From NCBI RefSeq assembly GCF_030866745.1, contig NZ_CP133016.1:2218001-2282000 (forward strand): DNA of 64,000 nt, read 5' to 3'. This DNA is from Sphingomonas flavescens. GTDB taxonomy: Bacteria; Pseudomonadota; Alphaproteobacteria; Sphingomonadales; Sphingomonadaceae. This document shows, in pieces, positions 35,491 through 46,083 of the stretch. How positions within the stretch are numbered: position 1 is the first letter of the stretch; every line of letters starts with the position of its first letter. Below the pieces are notes generated by a model. The model was not told the origin of the DNA and made no database searches. It was given only the letters and a program-made list of their open reading frames with translations. The position numbers and the translations under genes are program-made.

Positions 35491-35517
35491 TGCTTTCCAC
35501 CCATTGCAGACATTAGG
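35488..35517 (+). repeat. Copy 4 of the palindromic intergenic repeat
   Basis: TAATGCTTTCCACCCATTGC followed by AGACATTAGG. The arms TAATG and CATTA are inverted. It overlaps the stop of the lipoprotein gene (TAA at 35488-35490). Confidence 0.65.
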
Positions 35518-35529
35518 CTCTTGGGCGCA

Positions 35530-35805
35530 ATGTCGTGCCGTGGCATAGTCCGGCTCCTCAGAAAGGTTTCACTCAACCTTGTCTTGATCGGCGGGGGCGT
35601 CGGCTTGTCCTCTCTCTTGGCGATCTTAATCGCGAGGCATTCCTCGATATGGGTGGGTGAGGGCTTCATCCCGACGCTCGGCCCAAGCGGCCTTTACACG
35701 ACGCGGTTGCTCGGCACTGCCTGGTATCTTGGCGTATCCTCGTTCCTGCTCGGAGGCCTGATCTGGGTGGTGACGGCGATCGTCAACCGCCAGGCCAGCC
35801 GTTAG
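35530..35805 (+). CDS. Small membrane protein (91 aa), unknown
   Basis: Starting at ATG 35530 (MSCRGIVRLLRKVSLNLVLI), the protein has two membrane helices, at about 16-36 (NLVLIGGGVGLSSLLAILIA) and 65-85 (WYLGVSSFLLGGLIWVVTAI). A Gly/Ser-rich loop separates them. No motif is recognised. The start is 13 bases after a copy of the repeat. Confidence 0.5.
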   Translation: MSCRGIVRLLRKVSLNLVLIGGGVGLSSLLAILIARHSSIWVGEGFIPTLGPSGLYTTRLLGTAWYLGVSSFLLGGLIWVVTAIVNRQASR

Positions 35806-35925
35806 CGCCCCACTTCCTACCCATCCCCGATCCTCAGCACATCATTCGACGTTCATCATCATTCCGCTTGCGCGCGGTTCGCTGAAAGTCGGGGATCGCG
35901 GGAATGGAGTCTGGCGACAGGCTGA

Positions 35926-36978
35926 TCAGCGAATGCACGCTTCGGTCGACTTGTCCGGCAGCAGGGTAGCCGGACGCTCGTTGAGCGTGGCGGTGGTGTA
36001 GAAATGGTCGGCCGTGCATTTGCGCAGCTGGAAGCGGACCTTGCGCGAGCGGAAATCGAGCGAGACCCGGCGGAAGTTTTCGAGGATGTCGGTGCCAAGC
36101 AGGAGCGCGGGCTGCTTCGATAGGCCGAAGACGTCGAACGGTGGAAGGTCGGCGAAACCGATGGGCACGTCGCGGAGGATCACCGGGCCCAGCTGAAGCT
36201 CGGGGACATAGGCCATCGACATTTCGATGGGGACGCCGGTGACGCCGATCGCGACGACCTTGCGCAGGCGGTCCGGGTGCTTGCGGAACAGCTTCTCGCG
36301 CAGGGCCATGTTGCCGATGGTGAGGTCTGATCCGGTATCGATTACCGCGTCGAGCGAGGTGCCGCCGGCGCGGACGTGGGCGAGGATCAACTGGCCGCGC
36401 TGACGCTTGGCGGTAATGACGATCGAGCCGGGCATCGACTTTGCCGGCAGGCTGGCGTCCTCGACGCGGACGGTGCGGGTCTCGAAATCCATCATCAGCC
36501 GCTGGCGGGCTAGCGCGTCGATGCCAATCAGGCCGTCGCCGCCCACATGCGCCTCCCGCAGGGCGGGAAGCTCCAGATCGTGGGTGGTAACGGGGCCGAG
36601 GGTGAGCTTGTCCACGCGGACGCGGTCGACTTCGTTCCGCGCCGTCATGCCGTTGAGGATCGCGGGGCTGGTCAGCGGGAGTTGGAGGCTTTCGGCGAGG
36701 CGAGTGCCTACCACCGACGTATCGGCGCCGCTGTCGACGATGAAGCGGTAAGGGCCACGTCCATTGACGAGGACATCGACGCCGAGGCGGGTGTCGAGCA
36801 GGCGCGCCTTCACATCCTGGCCGGCGATGGCGAGCTGACTGTCGAACTGCGCTGGCGGCAGCGGCATGACCGGAGGCGGACCTGGCGGCGCGGGACGGGG
36901 CTTGCCGATGCGCGGTGCCTGCGCGGCCGCGGCGACGGCGCAGGCTGCTAGCACCAAACCGAACAAGACCCGTGGCAA
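35926..36978 (-). CDS. Secreted retropepsin/pepsin-like aspartic protease
   Basis: The 350-residue protein has two aspartic-protease half-domains. The first catalytic motif is RFIVDSGADTSVVG near 82-95 and the second is DAVIDTGSDLTIGN near 206-219, so both aspartates are present in one chain. I chose a TTG start at 36978 because GGGAGG lies eight bases upstream and the resulting N-terminus (LPRVLFGLVLAACAVAAAAQ) is a signal peptide, whereas an upstream ATG would add a non-signal segment. It probably acts in the periplasm. The neighbouring DUF3833-like gene lies 98 bp upstream. Confidence 0.82.
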   Translation of the reverse strand: MPRVLFGLVLAACAVAAAAQAPRIGKPRPAPPGPPPVMPLPPAQFDSQLAIAGQDVKARLLDTRLGVDVLVNGRGPYRFIVDSGADTSVVGTRLAESLQLPLTSPAILNGMTARNEVDRVRVDKLTLGPVTTHDLELPALREAHVGGDGLIGIDALARQRLMMDFETRTVRVEDASLPAKSMPGSIVITAKRQRGQLILAHVRAGGTSLDAVIDTGSDLTIGNMALREKLFRKHPDRLRKVVAIGVTGVPIEMSMAYVPELQLGPVILRDVPIGFADLPPFDVFGLSKQPALLLGTDILENFRRVSLDFRSRKVRFQLRKCTADHFYTTATLNERPATLLPDKSTEACIR

Positions 36979-37076
36979 GTCAATCGCCTCCCATGCCGGT
37001 AGGACCACGATTGTACACCGAGGGCAGGCTGGCTGCCATTGGGCCGAAGAGACCCGGCCGACCGACTGTCGAAAAT

Positions 37077-37553
37077 TCAATCCAGTTTGCGGATGCGTTC
37101 CTCGAAGTGCGCGACGGTGATTCCGAAGCGCTTGACCTTCATGCGATTACGGACTTCGCGCGGGCCGGCGGGAGTGAGGCGCTGGTCGAAGTCGAGATTG
37201 TCCTTGCCCTTGTAGCGGATGCGGACTGCTTCGCCTTTGACATCCACGCGGACCGGGCTGGCGGCGTCGGTGAGGGTGCCGGAGAAGGCACTGGGCCCTT
37301 CCTGCCGCATGCGCCAATAGCGGGTGCGCGGCGGTTTGCCGGGCTCGTGAATGACCTGCTTGAGGAGCAGCGAACCGTCCTTTTCGTCGCTTCCGAAGCT
37401 GTCGACGCGGATGGTCTTGGACGATTGGAAGATGACTTTGAGCGTGCCTTCGCCATGCGTTTGGCCCCGGAAGAATTCGACGGGATTGAACGGGGCGGCG
37501 GCGAGCGGCGCGGCTAATGCGAGCAGGGCAAGGAACAGGATCGGACGCTTCAC
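37077..37553 (-). CDS. DUF3833-family lipocalin-like protein
   Basis: The 158-residue protein has a signal peptide (RPILFLALLALAAPLAAA) and then FNPVEFFRGQTHGEGTLKVI, the family's start. Alternating strands follow (SGTLTDAASPVRVDVKGEAV; GKDNLDFDQRLTPAG) and end in FGITVAHFEERIRKLD. DUF3833 proteins are exported, lack the usual lipobox here, and have no known role. It lies 45 bp downstream of acs on the same strand and may be a distal member of that operon. Confidence 0.78.
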   Translation of the reverse strand: MKRPILFLALLALAAPLAAAPFNPVEFFRGQTHGEGTLKVIFQSSKTIRVDSFGSDEKDGSLLLKQVIHEPGKPPRTRYWRMRQEGPSAFSGTLTDAASPVRVDVKGEAVRIRYKGKDNLDFDQRLTPAGPREVRNRMKVKRFGITVAHFEERIRKLD

Positions 37554-37598
37554 TCGGCTTCCTTCTGACGGGTTCGGTCGGGCAACGCGCGAGGCTTG

Positions 37599-39517
<1,919 letters not shown>

Positions 39518-39521
<4 letters not shown>

Positions 39522-40606
39522 AGACCTTTGCTCATGTCGATGACGAAGCGGTAGCGGACGTCGTTCTTGAGCAGGCGCTCGTAGGCCTCGTTGACCTGAT
39601 TCATCCGGATGAACTCGACGTCGGGGTAGATGTCCTTCTCGGCGCAGAAATCGAGCATCTCCTGCGTTTCCGGAATGCCGCCGATGGCCGAGCCGCCGAC
39701 CGCGCGGTTCCACCAGATCAGCTGGAAGCCGGTGAAGCCGGGCATGGGCGTCAGCGCTCCGACGATAACCATCCGGCCCGAGCGGCCGAGCAAGTTCAGA
39801 TAGCCATCGATCTCGTGGCTGACCGGGATGGTATTGAGGATGAAGCCGAACCGCGTCGCCGCGTCAGCCATCTGCTGCGCGTCGGTCGAGATGATGACGT
39901 CGTGAGCGCCAAGCTCGCGGGCGTCGTTGCCCTTGCTTGGCGTGGTGGTGATCATTGTCACGTGCGCACCCAGTGCTGCCCCGAGCTTCACGCCCATGTG
40001 GCCGAGTCCGCCGAGGCCGACGACGGCCATCTTCGTGCCCGGCCCGACATTATACTGGCGTAGCGGCGAGTAGGTGGTGATGCCGGCGCACAGCAGGGGT
40101 GCAACGCGGCTGACATCCATGCCCTGCGGCACCTTCAGGCAGAAATGATCGCGAACAACGATATGGTCGGTGTAGCCGCCCTTGCTGATCGTGTGATCGT
40201 GATAGTCGGCGCTGTTGTAGGTCTGGACGCAGCCCTTGCGGCAAAAAACTTCCCAGCCTTCTAGGCACTGGTCGCATTCCATGCAGCTGTCGACCATGCA
40301 GCCGACCGCGACCGTGTCGCCGACGCGGTGTCGCGTGACCTCGTCGCCGATTGCGGTGACGGTGCCGACGATCTCATGACCGGGAATGACCGGATATTGC
40401 GATCCGCCCCAGTCGTTGCGGCAGGTGTGCAGGTCGCTGTGGCAGATGCCGGCGTAGGTGATCTTGATGGCAACGTCGTTCGGCCGGAGCGCGCGGCGCT
40501 CGAACTCCATGGGACGGAGGGGCTGGTCGGGCGCATCGGTGCCCCAGCCCTTGGCGGTCGTCGGCCCGTTGGTCTGCTGCTGGGTGGGTTCCGCCGTCGT
40601 CGCCAT
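39518..40606 (-). CDS. Zinc-dependent alcohol dehydrogenase (YahK/CAD type)
   Basis: The 362-residue protein is a medium-chain dehydrogenase. It has catalytic-zinc residues in [15 protein letters not shown] and PGHE, a structural zinc site [15 protein letters not shown], a Rossmann [11 protein letters not shown] motif and [20 protein letters not shown], which is typical of the YahK/cinnamyl alcohol dehydrogenase branch. It would interconvert aldehydes and alcohols, usually with NADP(H) in this branch. It overlaps acs by GTGA and starts 12 bp after the CoA lyase gene. Confidence 0.92.
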
Positions 40607-40618
40607 GTTCGTATCTCC

Positions 40619-41449
40619 TTATCTTGATCGTTCCAGAACGCGCTGTGCCTGCACGAGGTGCGGGCGGTCGACCATCTTGCCGCCAACCGAGAGCACTCCA
40701 GCGTTCGGCTCCGCTTCGAAGGCCGCGACGATGGCTGCAGCGTGCGCGACGTCGTCGTCGGACGGCGTGAAGGCCGCGTTGATCACCGGCACCTGCGCCG
40801 GGTGGATGGCGAGCTTGCCGGTGAAGCCTTCGCGGCGTGCGGCCTCGGCTTCGGCGCGCAGGCCATCGTCGTCGCGAAAGTCGGCGAAGACGCCGTCGAC
40901 CGGCTGGACGCCGGCGGCAACCGCGCCGGCGAGGCACAGGGAGCGCGCCATCTTGTAGGTGAAGCTGAGCTCGCCGTTCGCGTCATACTTCGACGCTGCG
41001 CCGAGCGCGGCCGACAGATCCTCAGCGCCCCAGCTCATGGCGGCGAGCGGGGATTTGGGATCGCGATAGGACAGGAGGCCGAACAGGCTGGCCGCGGTCT
41101 CGGTGACAATGGCGTGGATGGGGATGTTGCCTGTGCGATGCGCAATCTCCGCGATGTCCGCACCACTTTCGGTCTTGGGTAGGACGACGCCGTAGATGTC
41201 GGGGATGCCGAGCATCTCGAGGTCGAGCCGATGCTCGTCAGTGCGGAGCGGGTTGATGCGAACCCACCATAAAGGGCCGTTTTCTCGCTTCGACAGGCTC
41301 TTAAGGATTTCGCGTGCCGCAGCCTTCTGTGCCGGCGCGACACTGTCCTCGAGGTCGAAGATGATCGCGTCGGCTTCGCTATCCAGCGCCTTGGCGATCT
41401 TGCGCTCGCTGTCGGCCGGGACGAACAGCCAGGAGCGCGGCTCGCTCAC
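40619..41449 (-). CDS. CitE/HpcH-like CoA ester lyase
   Basis: The 276-residue protein is a TIM-barrel aldolase of the HpcH/HpaI family. It has [17 protein letters not shown] at the start, [11 protein letters not shown] (metal-binding acids, about 29-39), WVRINPLRT and [13 protein letters not shown]. Family members cleave malyl-CoA, beta-methylmalyl-CoA, citramalyl-CoA or related thioesters. The GTG start at 41449 overlaps the MaoC gene stop by GTGA. This pairing resembles mesaconyl-CoA hydratase plus beta-methylmalyl-CoA lyase, but the exact substrate is not fixed by sequence. Confidence 0.87.
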   Translation of the reverse strand: MSEPRSWLFVPADSERKIAKALDSEADAIIFDLEDSVAPAQKAAAREILKSLSKRENGPLWWVRINPLRTDEHRLDLEMLGIPDIYGVVLPKTESGADIAEIAHRTGNIPIHAIVTETAASLFGLLSYRDPKSPLAAMSWGAEDLSAALGAASKYDANGELSFTYKMARSLCLAGAVAAGVQPVDGVFADFRDDDGLRAEAEAARREGFTGKLAIHPAQVPVINAAFTPSDDDVAHAAAIVAAFEAEPNAGVLSVGGKMVDRPHLVQAQRVLERSR

Positions 41450-41898
41450 TGCGGCCTTTTCTGCAGCAGCGCCGTGCGCGTGCATTCGCACACCAGCTGG
41501 TCGCGCTGGTTGAAGCTGCGGTGAGCCCAGGTGACGATGCCGGCGTTCGGCCGCGACTTGCTTTCGCGCACTTCGAGGCACTCGCTCTCGCTGCGCAGGG
41601 TGTCACCCGCGAAGACGGGGTTGGGGAAGACCAGCTTATCGTAACCGAGGTTGGCGATGAGCGTGCCGAGCGTCGTGTCGTGAACACTGACGCCGACCAT
41701 CAAGCTGAAGGTGAAGCAGCTGTTGACCAGCGGCTTGCCGAACTCGGTCTTCGCCGCCGCCTCATGGTCGAGGTGAAGCGGCTGTGGATTGTGCGTCAGC
41801 GTGGTGATGAGGACGTTGTCGGTCTCGGTGACGGTGCGCGTGATCGCGTGCTGCACGCGATCGCCGACCTGCCATTCGTCGAAATACCGTCCGGCCAT
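41446..41898 (-). CDS. MaoC-family (R)-hydratase, mesaconyl-CoA hydratase-like
   Basis: The 150-residue single hot-dog protein starts [20 protein letters not shown]. It has [20 protein letters not shown] with the conserved Asp and His used by MaoC dehydratases, then [20 protein letters not shown]. It would add or remove water across an enoyl-CoA. The coupled lyase suggests a mesaconyl-CoA/beta-methylmalyl-CoA pair, though a branched-chain or dicarboxylate degradation step is possible. Confidence 0.82.
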   Translation of the reverse strand: MAGRYFDEWQVGDRVQHAITRTVTETDNVLITTLTHNPQPLHLDHEAAAKTEFGKPLVNSCFTFSLMVGVSVHDTTLGTLIANLGYDKLVFPNPVFAGDTLRSESECLEVRESKSRPNAGIVTWAHRSFNQRDQLVCECTRTALLQKRPQ

Positions 41899-41907
41899 GG
41901 CCGCTCC

Positions 41908-44220
41908 CTAGGCAGGCAGCAGCAGTTCGGCAACGGCTTCGGTGATGGCGTCGCCGTCGAGGCGGTAGGCGGCGTACAGGTCGGCGAGGTTGCCGGTCTG
42001 GCCGAAGCGTTCGACGCCGAGCGGCGCGACGCGCTGTCCAAGGACGCCGCCAAGCCACGACAGCGAGGCAGGTGCGGCGTCGGCGAGGGTGACGAGGCCA
42101 GCGTTTGGCGAGAGCCGCGAGAGTAGTTGTTCGATGTGGCTGGTGTTGCGTTCGGCTTTCCAGCGCGCTGCCTGCGCGGCGGTCCATCCGCGATGGAGCA
42201 GGTCGGGGGAGGTGACTGCAAGGAGGCCGAGGCCGGGCACGTCCTGGCTCAGTTCCTCCCAGGCAGCGAGCGCTTCCGGCATGACGGCGCCCATGGCGAC
42301 GATCGCCGCTTCGGCGCCTTCGGCAGGTTCGCGAAGCCAGTAGCCGCCGGCGAGCGCGCCCTCGCGCCAGCCGTCGCCGTCGCGCTCGACCTGCCGGATG
42401 CTGCGTGTCGACAGGCGGAGGTAGGTGCTTTCGCCATTGGGATCGTCGATGAGGCGAAAGGCTTCCTGCATCATCGCTGCAAGTTCGTCGGCGAAGGCGG
42501 GCTCGTAATGGCGCAGGCCGGGCTGGCCGAGCGCGATCAGCGGCGGGTTGATTGATTGGTGCGCGCCGCCTTCAGGCCCGAGCGTGATGCCGCTCGGCGT
42601 GGCCACCAGCAGGAAGCGGGCGTCCTGGTAGCAGGCGTAGTTGAGGCTATCGAGACCGCGGGCGATGAAAGGGTCGTAGAGCGTGCCGATCGGGAAGAGG
42701 CGCGTGCCGAACAGGTCGCCGGAAAGGCCGGCCGCGGCGAGCATCAGGAACAGGTTGCTTTCAGCGATGCCCAATTCGATGTGCTGGCCATTGTTGTTTC
42801 CGCTCCATTTTTGCGCGGAGGCAATCTTTGCTTTTGCGAAGACGTCGGGCGTGTCGGCGCGGCGGAACAGCCCGCGCTGGTTTACCCAGGCGCCGAGGTT
42901 GGTCGAGACGGTCACATCCGGCGAAGTTGTGACGACGCGGTCGGAGAGGTCGCCGCCGGCCTTGGACAGGTCGAGCAGGATGCGGCCGAACGCGGCTTGG
43001 GTCGACTGCTCCTCACCCGCGGGGGCGGGGAGGTCGGGAATGGCGGCGGTGCCGAAGCTGCGGCTCCTCTTCTCGCGTGCGATCCGGCTGCGCTCGATCA
43101 GTGCTTCGACGCCGGTGCGGGCGTTGTCGCCGATGCCTTCGAGCGGCTCCCACTCCTGGCCCTCGCGGACGCCCATGGCGTCGCGCAGCGCGGCGAGCTG
43201 GGTCGGATTCATCAGGCCAGCATGATTGTCCTTGTGACCAGCGAATGGGAGGCCAAAGCCCTTGATCGTCCAGGCGATGAACAGGGTCGGGACATCGTCC
43301 TGCGCGGCGTCGAACGCTTCGACCAAAGTCTCCATGCAATGGCCACCGAGGTCGGTGAACAGCGACGCCAGCGCATCGTCGTCATGCTGCTTCAGGAAGT
43401 AGGCGGCCCTATTGCCCAGCTCGGCATCGATGCGCGTCCGCCATGCCGCGCCGCCTTGGTAATGTAGCGCCGAAAGGTCCGCGTTAGGCAGCTGTTCGAA
43501 CCATGAAGCGAGCGCGGGATGTTGGCCGAGCGCGGCCTGCAGGCGCTTGCCGTAGCGGATCTCGACCACGCGCCACCCGCAACTCTGGAAGATCTCGTCG
43601 AACCGTTCGAACATGCGGTCGGCGCTCGTCGCGTCGAGGCTTTGGCGGTTGTAGTCGATGATCCACCAAAGGTTGCGAACGTCGTGCTTCGCGCCCTCGA
43701 TGATCGCTTCGTAGACATTGCCTTCGTCGAGCTCGGCATCGCCGATCAATGCAACGAAGCGGCCGCGATCCTGATCCTGCAGCCAGCCGTGGGCAGACAG
43801 ATAGTCCTGCACCAGGCTGGCAAAGAGCGTGATCGCGACACCGAGGCCTACTGAGCCGGTCGAAAAGTCGACGGGGATGCGGTCCTTGGTCCGGCTGGGA
43901 TAGCTCTGTGCACCGCCGAAACCGCGGAAATTCTCCAGCATCTCGCGCGACTGTGAGCCGAGCAGATAGTGGATCGCGTGGAGTACCGGTCCGGCGTGGG
44001 GCTTCACCGCGACGCGGTCGTTGGACCCGAGCGCGTGGAAATAGAGCGCGGTCATGATCGCGGTCATCGAGGCGCAGCTCGCCTGATGGCCGCCGACCTT
44101 CAGGCCGTCATTGTTCTCGCGAATGTGGTTGGCGTGGTGGATCGTCCAGGCGGACAGCCAGCGCAGCCGCTCGTCGATCGTCTTGAGGGCTTCAATATCG
44201 GTGGCGACTGGCTTGAGCAT
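41908..44220 (-). CDS. ThDP enzyme, AceE-like E1/transketolase family
   Basis: The 770-residue protein is often labelled transketolase, but its N-terminus (RWLSAWTIHHANHIREN; GGHQASCASMTAIMTALY; VKPHAGPVLHAIHYLLG) is that of homodimeric pyruvate dehydrogenase E1 (AceE). The ThDP motif GDAELDEGN...NRQSLD is present in the N-terminal domain. It would decarboxylate a 2-oxo acid. It is the first gene of the operon that continues to acs, with MaoC nine bases downstream. No E2 or E3 is adjacent, so it may act alone or with a distant E2. The window's own E2 belongs to the branched-chain complex. Confidence 0.8.
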   Translation of the reverse strand: MLKPVATDIEALKTIDERLRWLSAWTIHHANHIRENNDGLKVGGHQASCASMTAIMTALYFHALGSNDRVAVKPHAGPVLHAIHYLLGSQSREMLENFRGFGGAQSYPSRTKDRIPVDFSTGSVGLGVAITLFASLVQDYLSAHGWLQDQDRGRFVALIGDAELDEGNVYEAIIEGAKHDVRNLWWIIDYNRQSLDATSADRMFERFDEIFQSCGWRVVEIRYGKRLQAALGQHPALASWFEQLPNADLSALHYQGGAAWRTRIDAELGNRAAYFLKQHDDDALASLFTDLGGHCMETLVEAFDAAQDDVPTLFIAWTIKGFGLPFAGHKDNHAGLMNPTQLAALRDAMGVREGQEWEPLEGIGDNARTGVEALIERSRIAREKRSRSFGTAAIPDLPAPAGEEQSTQAAFGRILLDLSKAGGDLSDRVVTTSPDVTVSTNLGAWVNQRGLFRRADTPDVFAKAKIASAQKWSGNNNGQHIELGIAESNLFLMLAAAGLSGDLFGTRLFPIGTLYDPFIARGLDSLNYACYQDARFLLVATPSGITLGPEGGAHQSINPPLIALGQPGLRHYEPAFADELAAMMQEAFRLIDDPNGESTYLRLSTRSIRQVERDGDGWREGALAGGYWLREPAEGAEAAIVAMGAVMPEALAAWEELSQDVPGLGLLAVTSPDLLHRGWTAAQAARWKAERNTSHIEQLLSRLSPNAGLVTLADAAPASLSWLGGVLGQRVAPLGVERFGQTGNLADLYAAYRLDGDAITEAVAELLLPA

Positions 44221-44299
44221 CGCCGGCGATTAGCCGAGCAGCGCGACGCCGCAAAGCCGTGCGAGCACCGCCTAACTTTCGATAATTTCCGCTTGTAAT

Positions 44300-44329
44300 T
44301 TTCGCAAAATTTCGCAACGTTTCGAACCG
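44300..44329 (-). promoter_or_regulatory. Three phased 10-bp repeats upstream of AceE-like gene
   Basis: TTTCGCAAAA, TTTCGCAACG and TTTCGAACCG lie end to end (on the minus strand TTGCGAAA-type units), about 80-110 bp upstream of the operon start and spaced one helical turn apart. This suggests an operator or activator site. The regulator is unknown. Confidence 0.45.
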
Positions 44330-44394
44330 GACCGCAGCATTTGTTCGGTCTACTGCGATAGCAAAGTCCGTATAGCTCGGAAAACAGACGGTCT

Positions 44395-45231
44395 TTGCAA
44401 GTATCGGCGTCAGTCAACCAGCATGACCGAGCAAATGATGTGATTATTGCAACTATTTCGACGCAGCGTTCAGGTACGAAATTATTGGGAAGCTGCTTTC
44501 AGAGCGGGACAGCAGTAACGCCTTTCGGCGAAGTCTTTAATCCCGACGTTCAGCAAGTCGCTTCGTTCTCCGAGTTCATGCGCGCGCGCGGATGGCAGGA
44601 AACACACCTCGGCAACCAAGTGCTCCTCGACAGATATTTCAGACAATTTGAGCACGTCTGCACAGTCGCATCCGTCGATATAATGTTCAATCAAATCGAA
44701 ATCCCATGCGTGTCGTGGAACGATGCTGGTACGAACTACGCCTTATATGCTTACTTGCGGCAATCGGGCGCGATCATTTTGTCGCTGGAGAGAGATCCGT
44801 TCGAGACTTTCGTCTCGATGAAGCATTTGTCGATCGCCGGGGGGCGGGCCCATCCAGGCGACGGCGAAGAGATGCGCCGACTTAGCGAGACCCGCCGGCT
44901 CGAGGAGGTCGAGCTCCAGACGTATCTCAATTTCGTGGGGCGGCACCGCGCCGCCCTGTACAGCGACATGGGCGATTACGACGGTTTCTTCCGGCTGGAC
45001 TTCAGCGAGCTGGCGGCGGCAGGCGGGCTGCCGCAGCGCCTGATCAAGGATATCGTGGCTGCCGCGGGCAGAAGGGGGGTCGGCATGAACGCGGAGCGCA
45101 TTCAGATCCACGCGCCGCCGATGCAGGCCGGCGGGATCGACTACGGCCGTGCTTTTGAGAATTACGAGGTCCTGAAGGCGAGGTATGGCGCCAGCAAGAT
45201 TAGCGATCTTCCAATGCGCAGGTTTGGCTAA
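44395..45231 (+). CDS. Sulfotransferase-family protein
   Basis: The 278-residue protein has the PAPS-binding 5' loop STQRSGTKLLGS near 22-33, ILSLERDPFETFVSMKH near 109-125 (the R/S 3'-phosphate site) and a bacterial Stf0-like layout (GEVFNPDV; YDGFFRLDFSEL). It would transfer sulfate from PAPS to a carbohydrate or lipid. The start is a TTG at 44395 and an internal start is possible. The first part is less GC-rich than its neighbours, hinting at transfer. No PAPS-synthesis genes are nearby. Confidence 0.8.
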   Translation: MQVSASVNQHDRANDVIIATISTQRSGTKLLGSCFQSGTAVTPFGEVFNPDVQQVASFSEFMRARGWQETHLGNQVLLDRYFRQFEHVCTVASVDIMFNQIEIPCVSWNDAGTNYALYAYLRQSGAIILSLERDPFETFVSMKHLSIAGGRAHPGDGEEMRRLSETRRLEEVELQTYLNFVGRHRAALYSDMGDYDGFFRLDFSELAAAGGLPQRLIKDIVAAAGRRGVGMNAERIQIHAPPMQAGGIDYGRAFENYEVLKARYGASKISDLPMRRFG

Positions 45232-45248
45232 GGCAGAATGCGGGCGGA

Positions 45249-45524
45249 CTAAGAATCGACGGCGTCGAGCAACTCCTGAAATTCGTCCGATCTCACAACC
45301 GGGAATGCACTTCGCAGCGAGTGTCCCAAATCGTCGCGGGCATTATCATTGTGACCGTAAAGCGCATTGATCTCGCGGAGGCCGTTCGCGGGCTCGGTCG
45401 CGACTTTGACCAATCGAAGGGCCATCTCGAGATGCGCGGTCCGTGCTTCGGATGAGGCAGCGTCGAGGGCGCTCGTTCGTTCCTCGCGGGCCCGGCGGGT
45501 GAAGTAAGTGCTGGCCGTTTCCAT
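45249..45524 (-). CDS. Small helical protein (91 aa)
   Basis: The product is METASTYFTRRAREERTSAL followed by DAASSEARTAHLEMALRLV and a distinct C-terminal half ending FQELLDAVDS. The N-terminal Arg/Ala/Glu helix matches that of the 51-residue protein at 332, so the two are likely paralogues of a sphingomonad small-protein family. It is convergent with the sulfotransferase gene. Function unknown. Confidence 0.6.
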   Translation of the reverse strand: METASTYFTRRAREERTSALDAASSEARTAHLEMALRLVKVATEPANGLREINALYGHNDNARDDLGHSLRSAFPVVRSDEFQELLDAVDS

Positions 45525-45580
45525 CCGCCCAAAATCGGCCAGTATGGTTAATAAAGTCCTAACTGTGCTCTTCTTCGGGC

Positions 45581-45955
45581 TCAGGCGGCGCGCGCTTCGT
45601 CCTGCTGCGCGTCGAACTTCGCCTGCGCCATGTGGATGGCTTCGACGTTCTCAGTTGCCCAGGTCGCCAAGCCGCAAATCGGCCTCTGCAGCGACTGGCC
45701 AAGCTCGGTAAGCTCATAGTCAACGCGAGGCGGGATCGTCGGCGTCACGGTGCGATTGACGATGCCGTCGCGTTCCAGATTGCGCAGCGTCAGGGTCAGC
45801 ATCCGCTGCGACACGCTCGGGATTTCGCGGCGAAGCTCGTTGAACCGCTTCGACCCTTCGCCGAGCGTCTGGACGACCAGCACGGTCCATTTGTCGCCGA
45901 TGCGCGAGAGCAGGGTGCTGATCGTGCGGCAGACCGGATTGGTCGGGTCTTTCAT
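45581..45955 (-). CDS. HxlR-family transcriptional regulator
   Basis: The 124-residue winged-helix protein has CRTISTLLSRIGDKWTVLVV, FNELRREIPSVSQRMLTLTL and LERDGIVNR, the standard HxlR pattern with one N-terminal cysteine (Cys9) that in some members senses electrophiles or hypochlorite. It is divergent from an azoreductase gene, a classical arrangement in which the regulator represses or activates a quinone/azo detoxification enzyme. Confidence 0.92.
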   Translation of the reverse strand: MKDPTNPVCRTISTLLSRIGDKWTVLVVQTLGEGSKRFNELRREIPSVSQRMLTLTLRNLERDGIVNRTVTPTIPPRVDYELTELGQSLQRPICGLATWATENVEAIHMAQAKFDAQQDEARAA

Positions 45956-45982
45956 GGGCGGTTCCTTCGCTGTTCCCGTCGC

Positions 45983-46006
45983 ACAAATTTGTTCGTGAGA
46001 ACCAAA
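45983..46006. promoter_or_regulatory. Candidate HxlR operator
   Basis: The 128-bp divergent gap contains ACAAATTTGT (45983-45992, perfect palindrome) and overlapping TTTGTTC-GTGA-GAACCAAA (inverted repeat). A related half-site GTTCTTGTGAGCC follows at 46014. It is positioned to control both HxlR and azoR. Confidence 0.5.
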
Positions 46007-46083
46007 AAAGTGCGTTCTTGTGAGCCAATTGCTGGTGGTTATTTAGGGTGCCTCAGTAACAAATCCATACTTAGGAGGCAATA

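Noticed and set aside
41908..44220. Classical transketolase
   Set aside because: The N-terminal motifs match homodimeric pyruvate dehydrogenase E1 better, so I describe it as AceE-like.
44300..44329. Short CRISPR-like array
   Set aside because: Only three 10-bp units without spacers; better read as a regulatory repeat.
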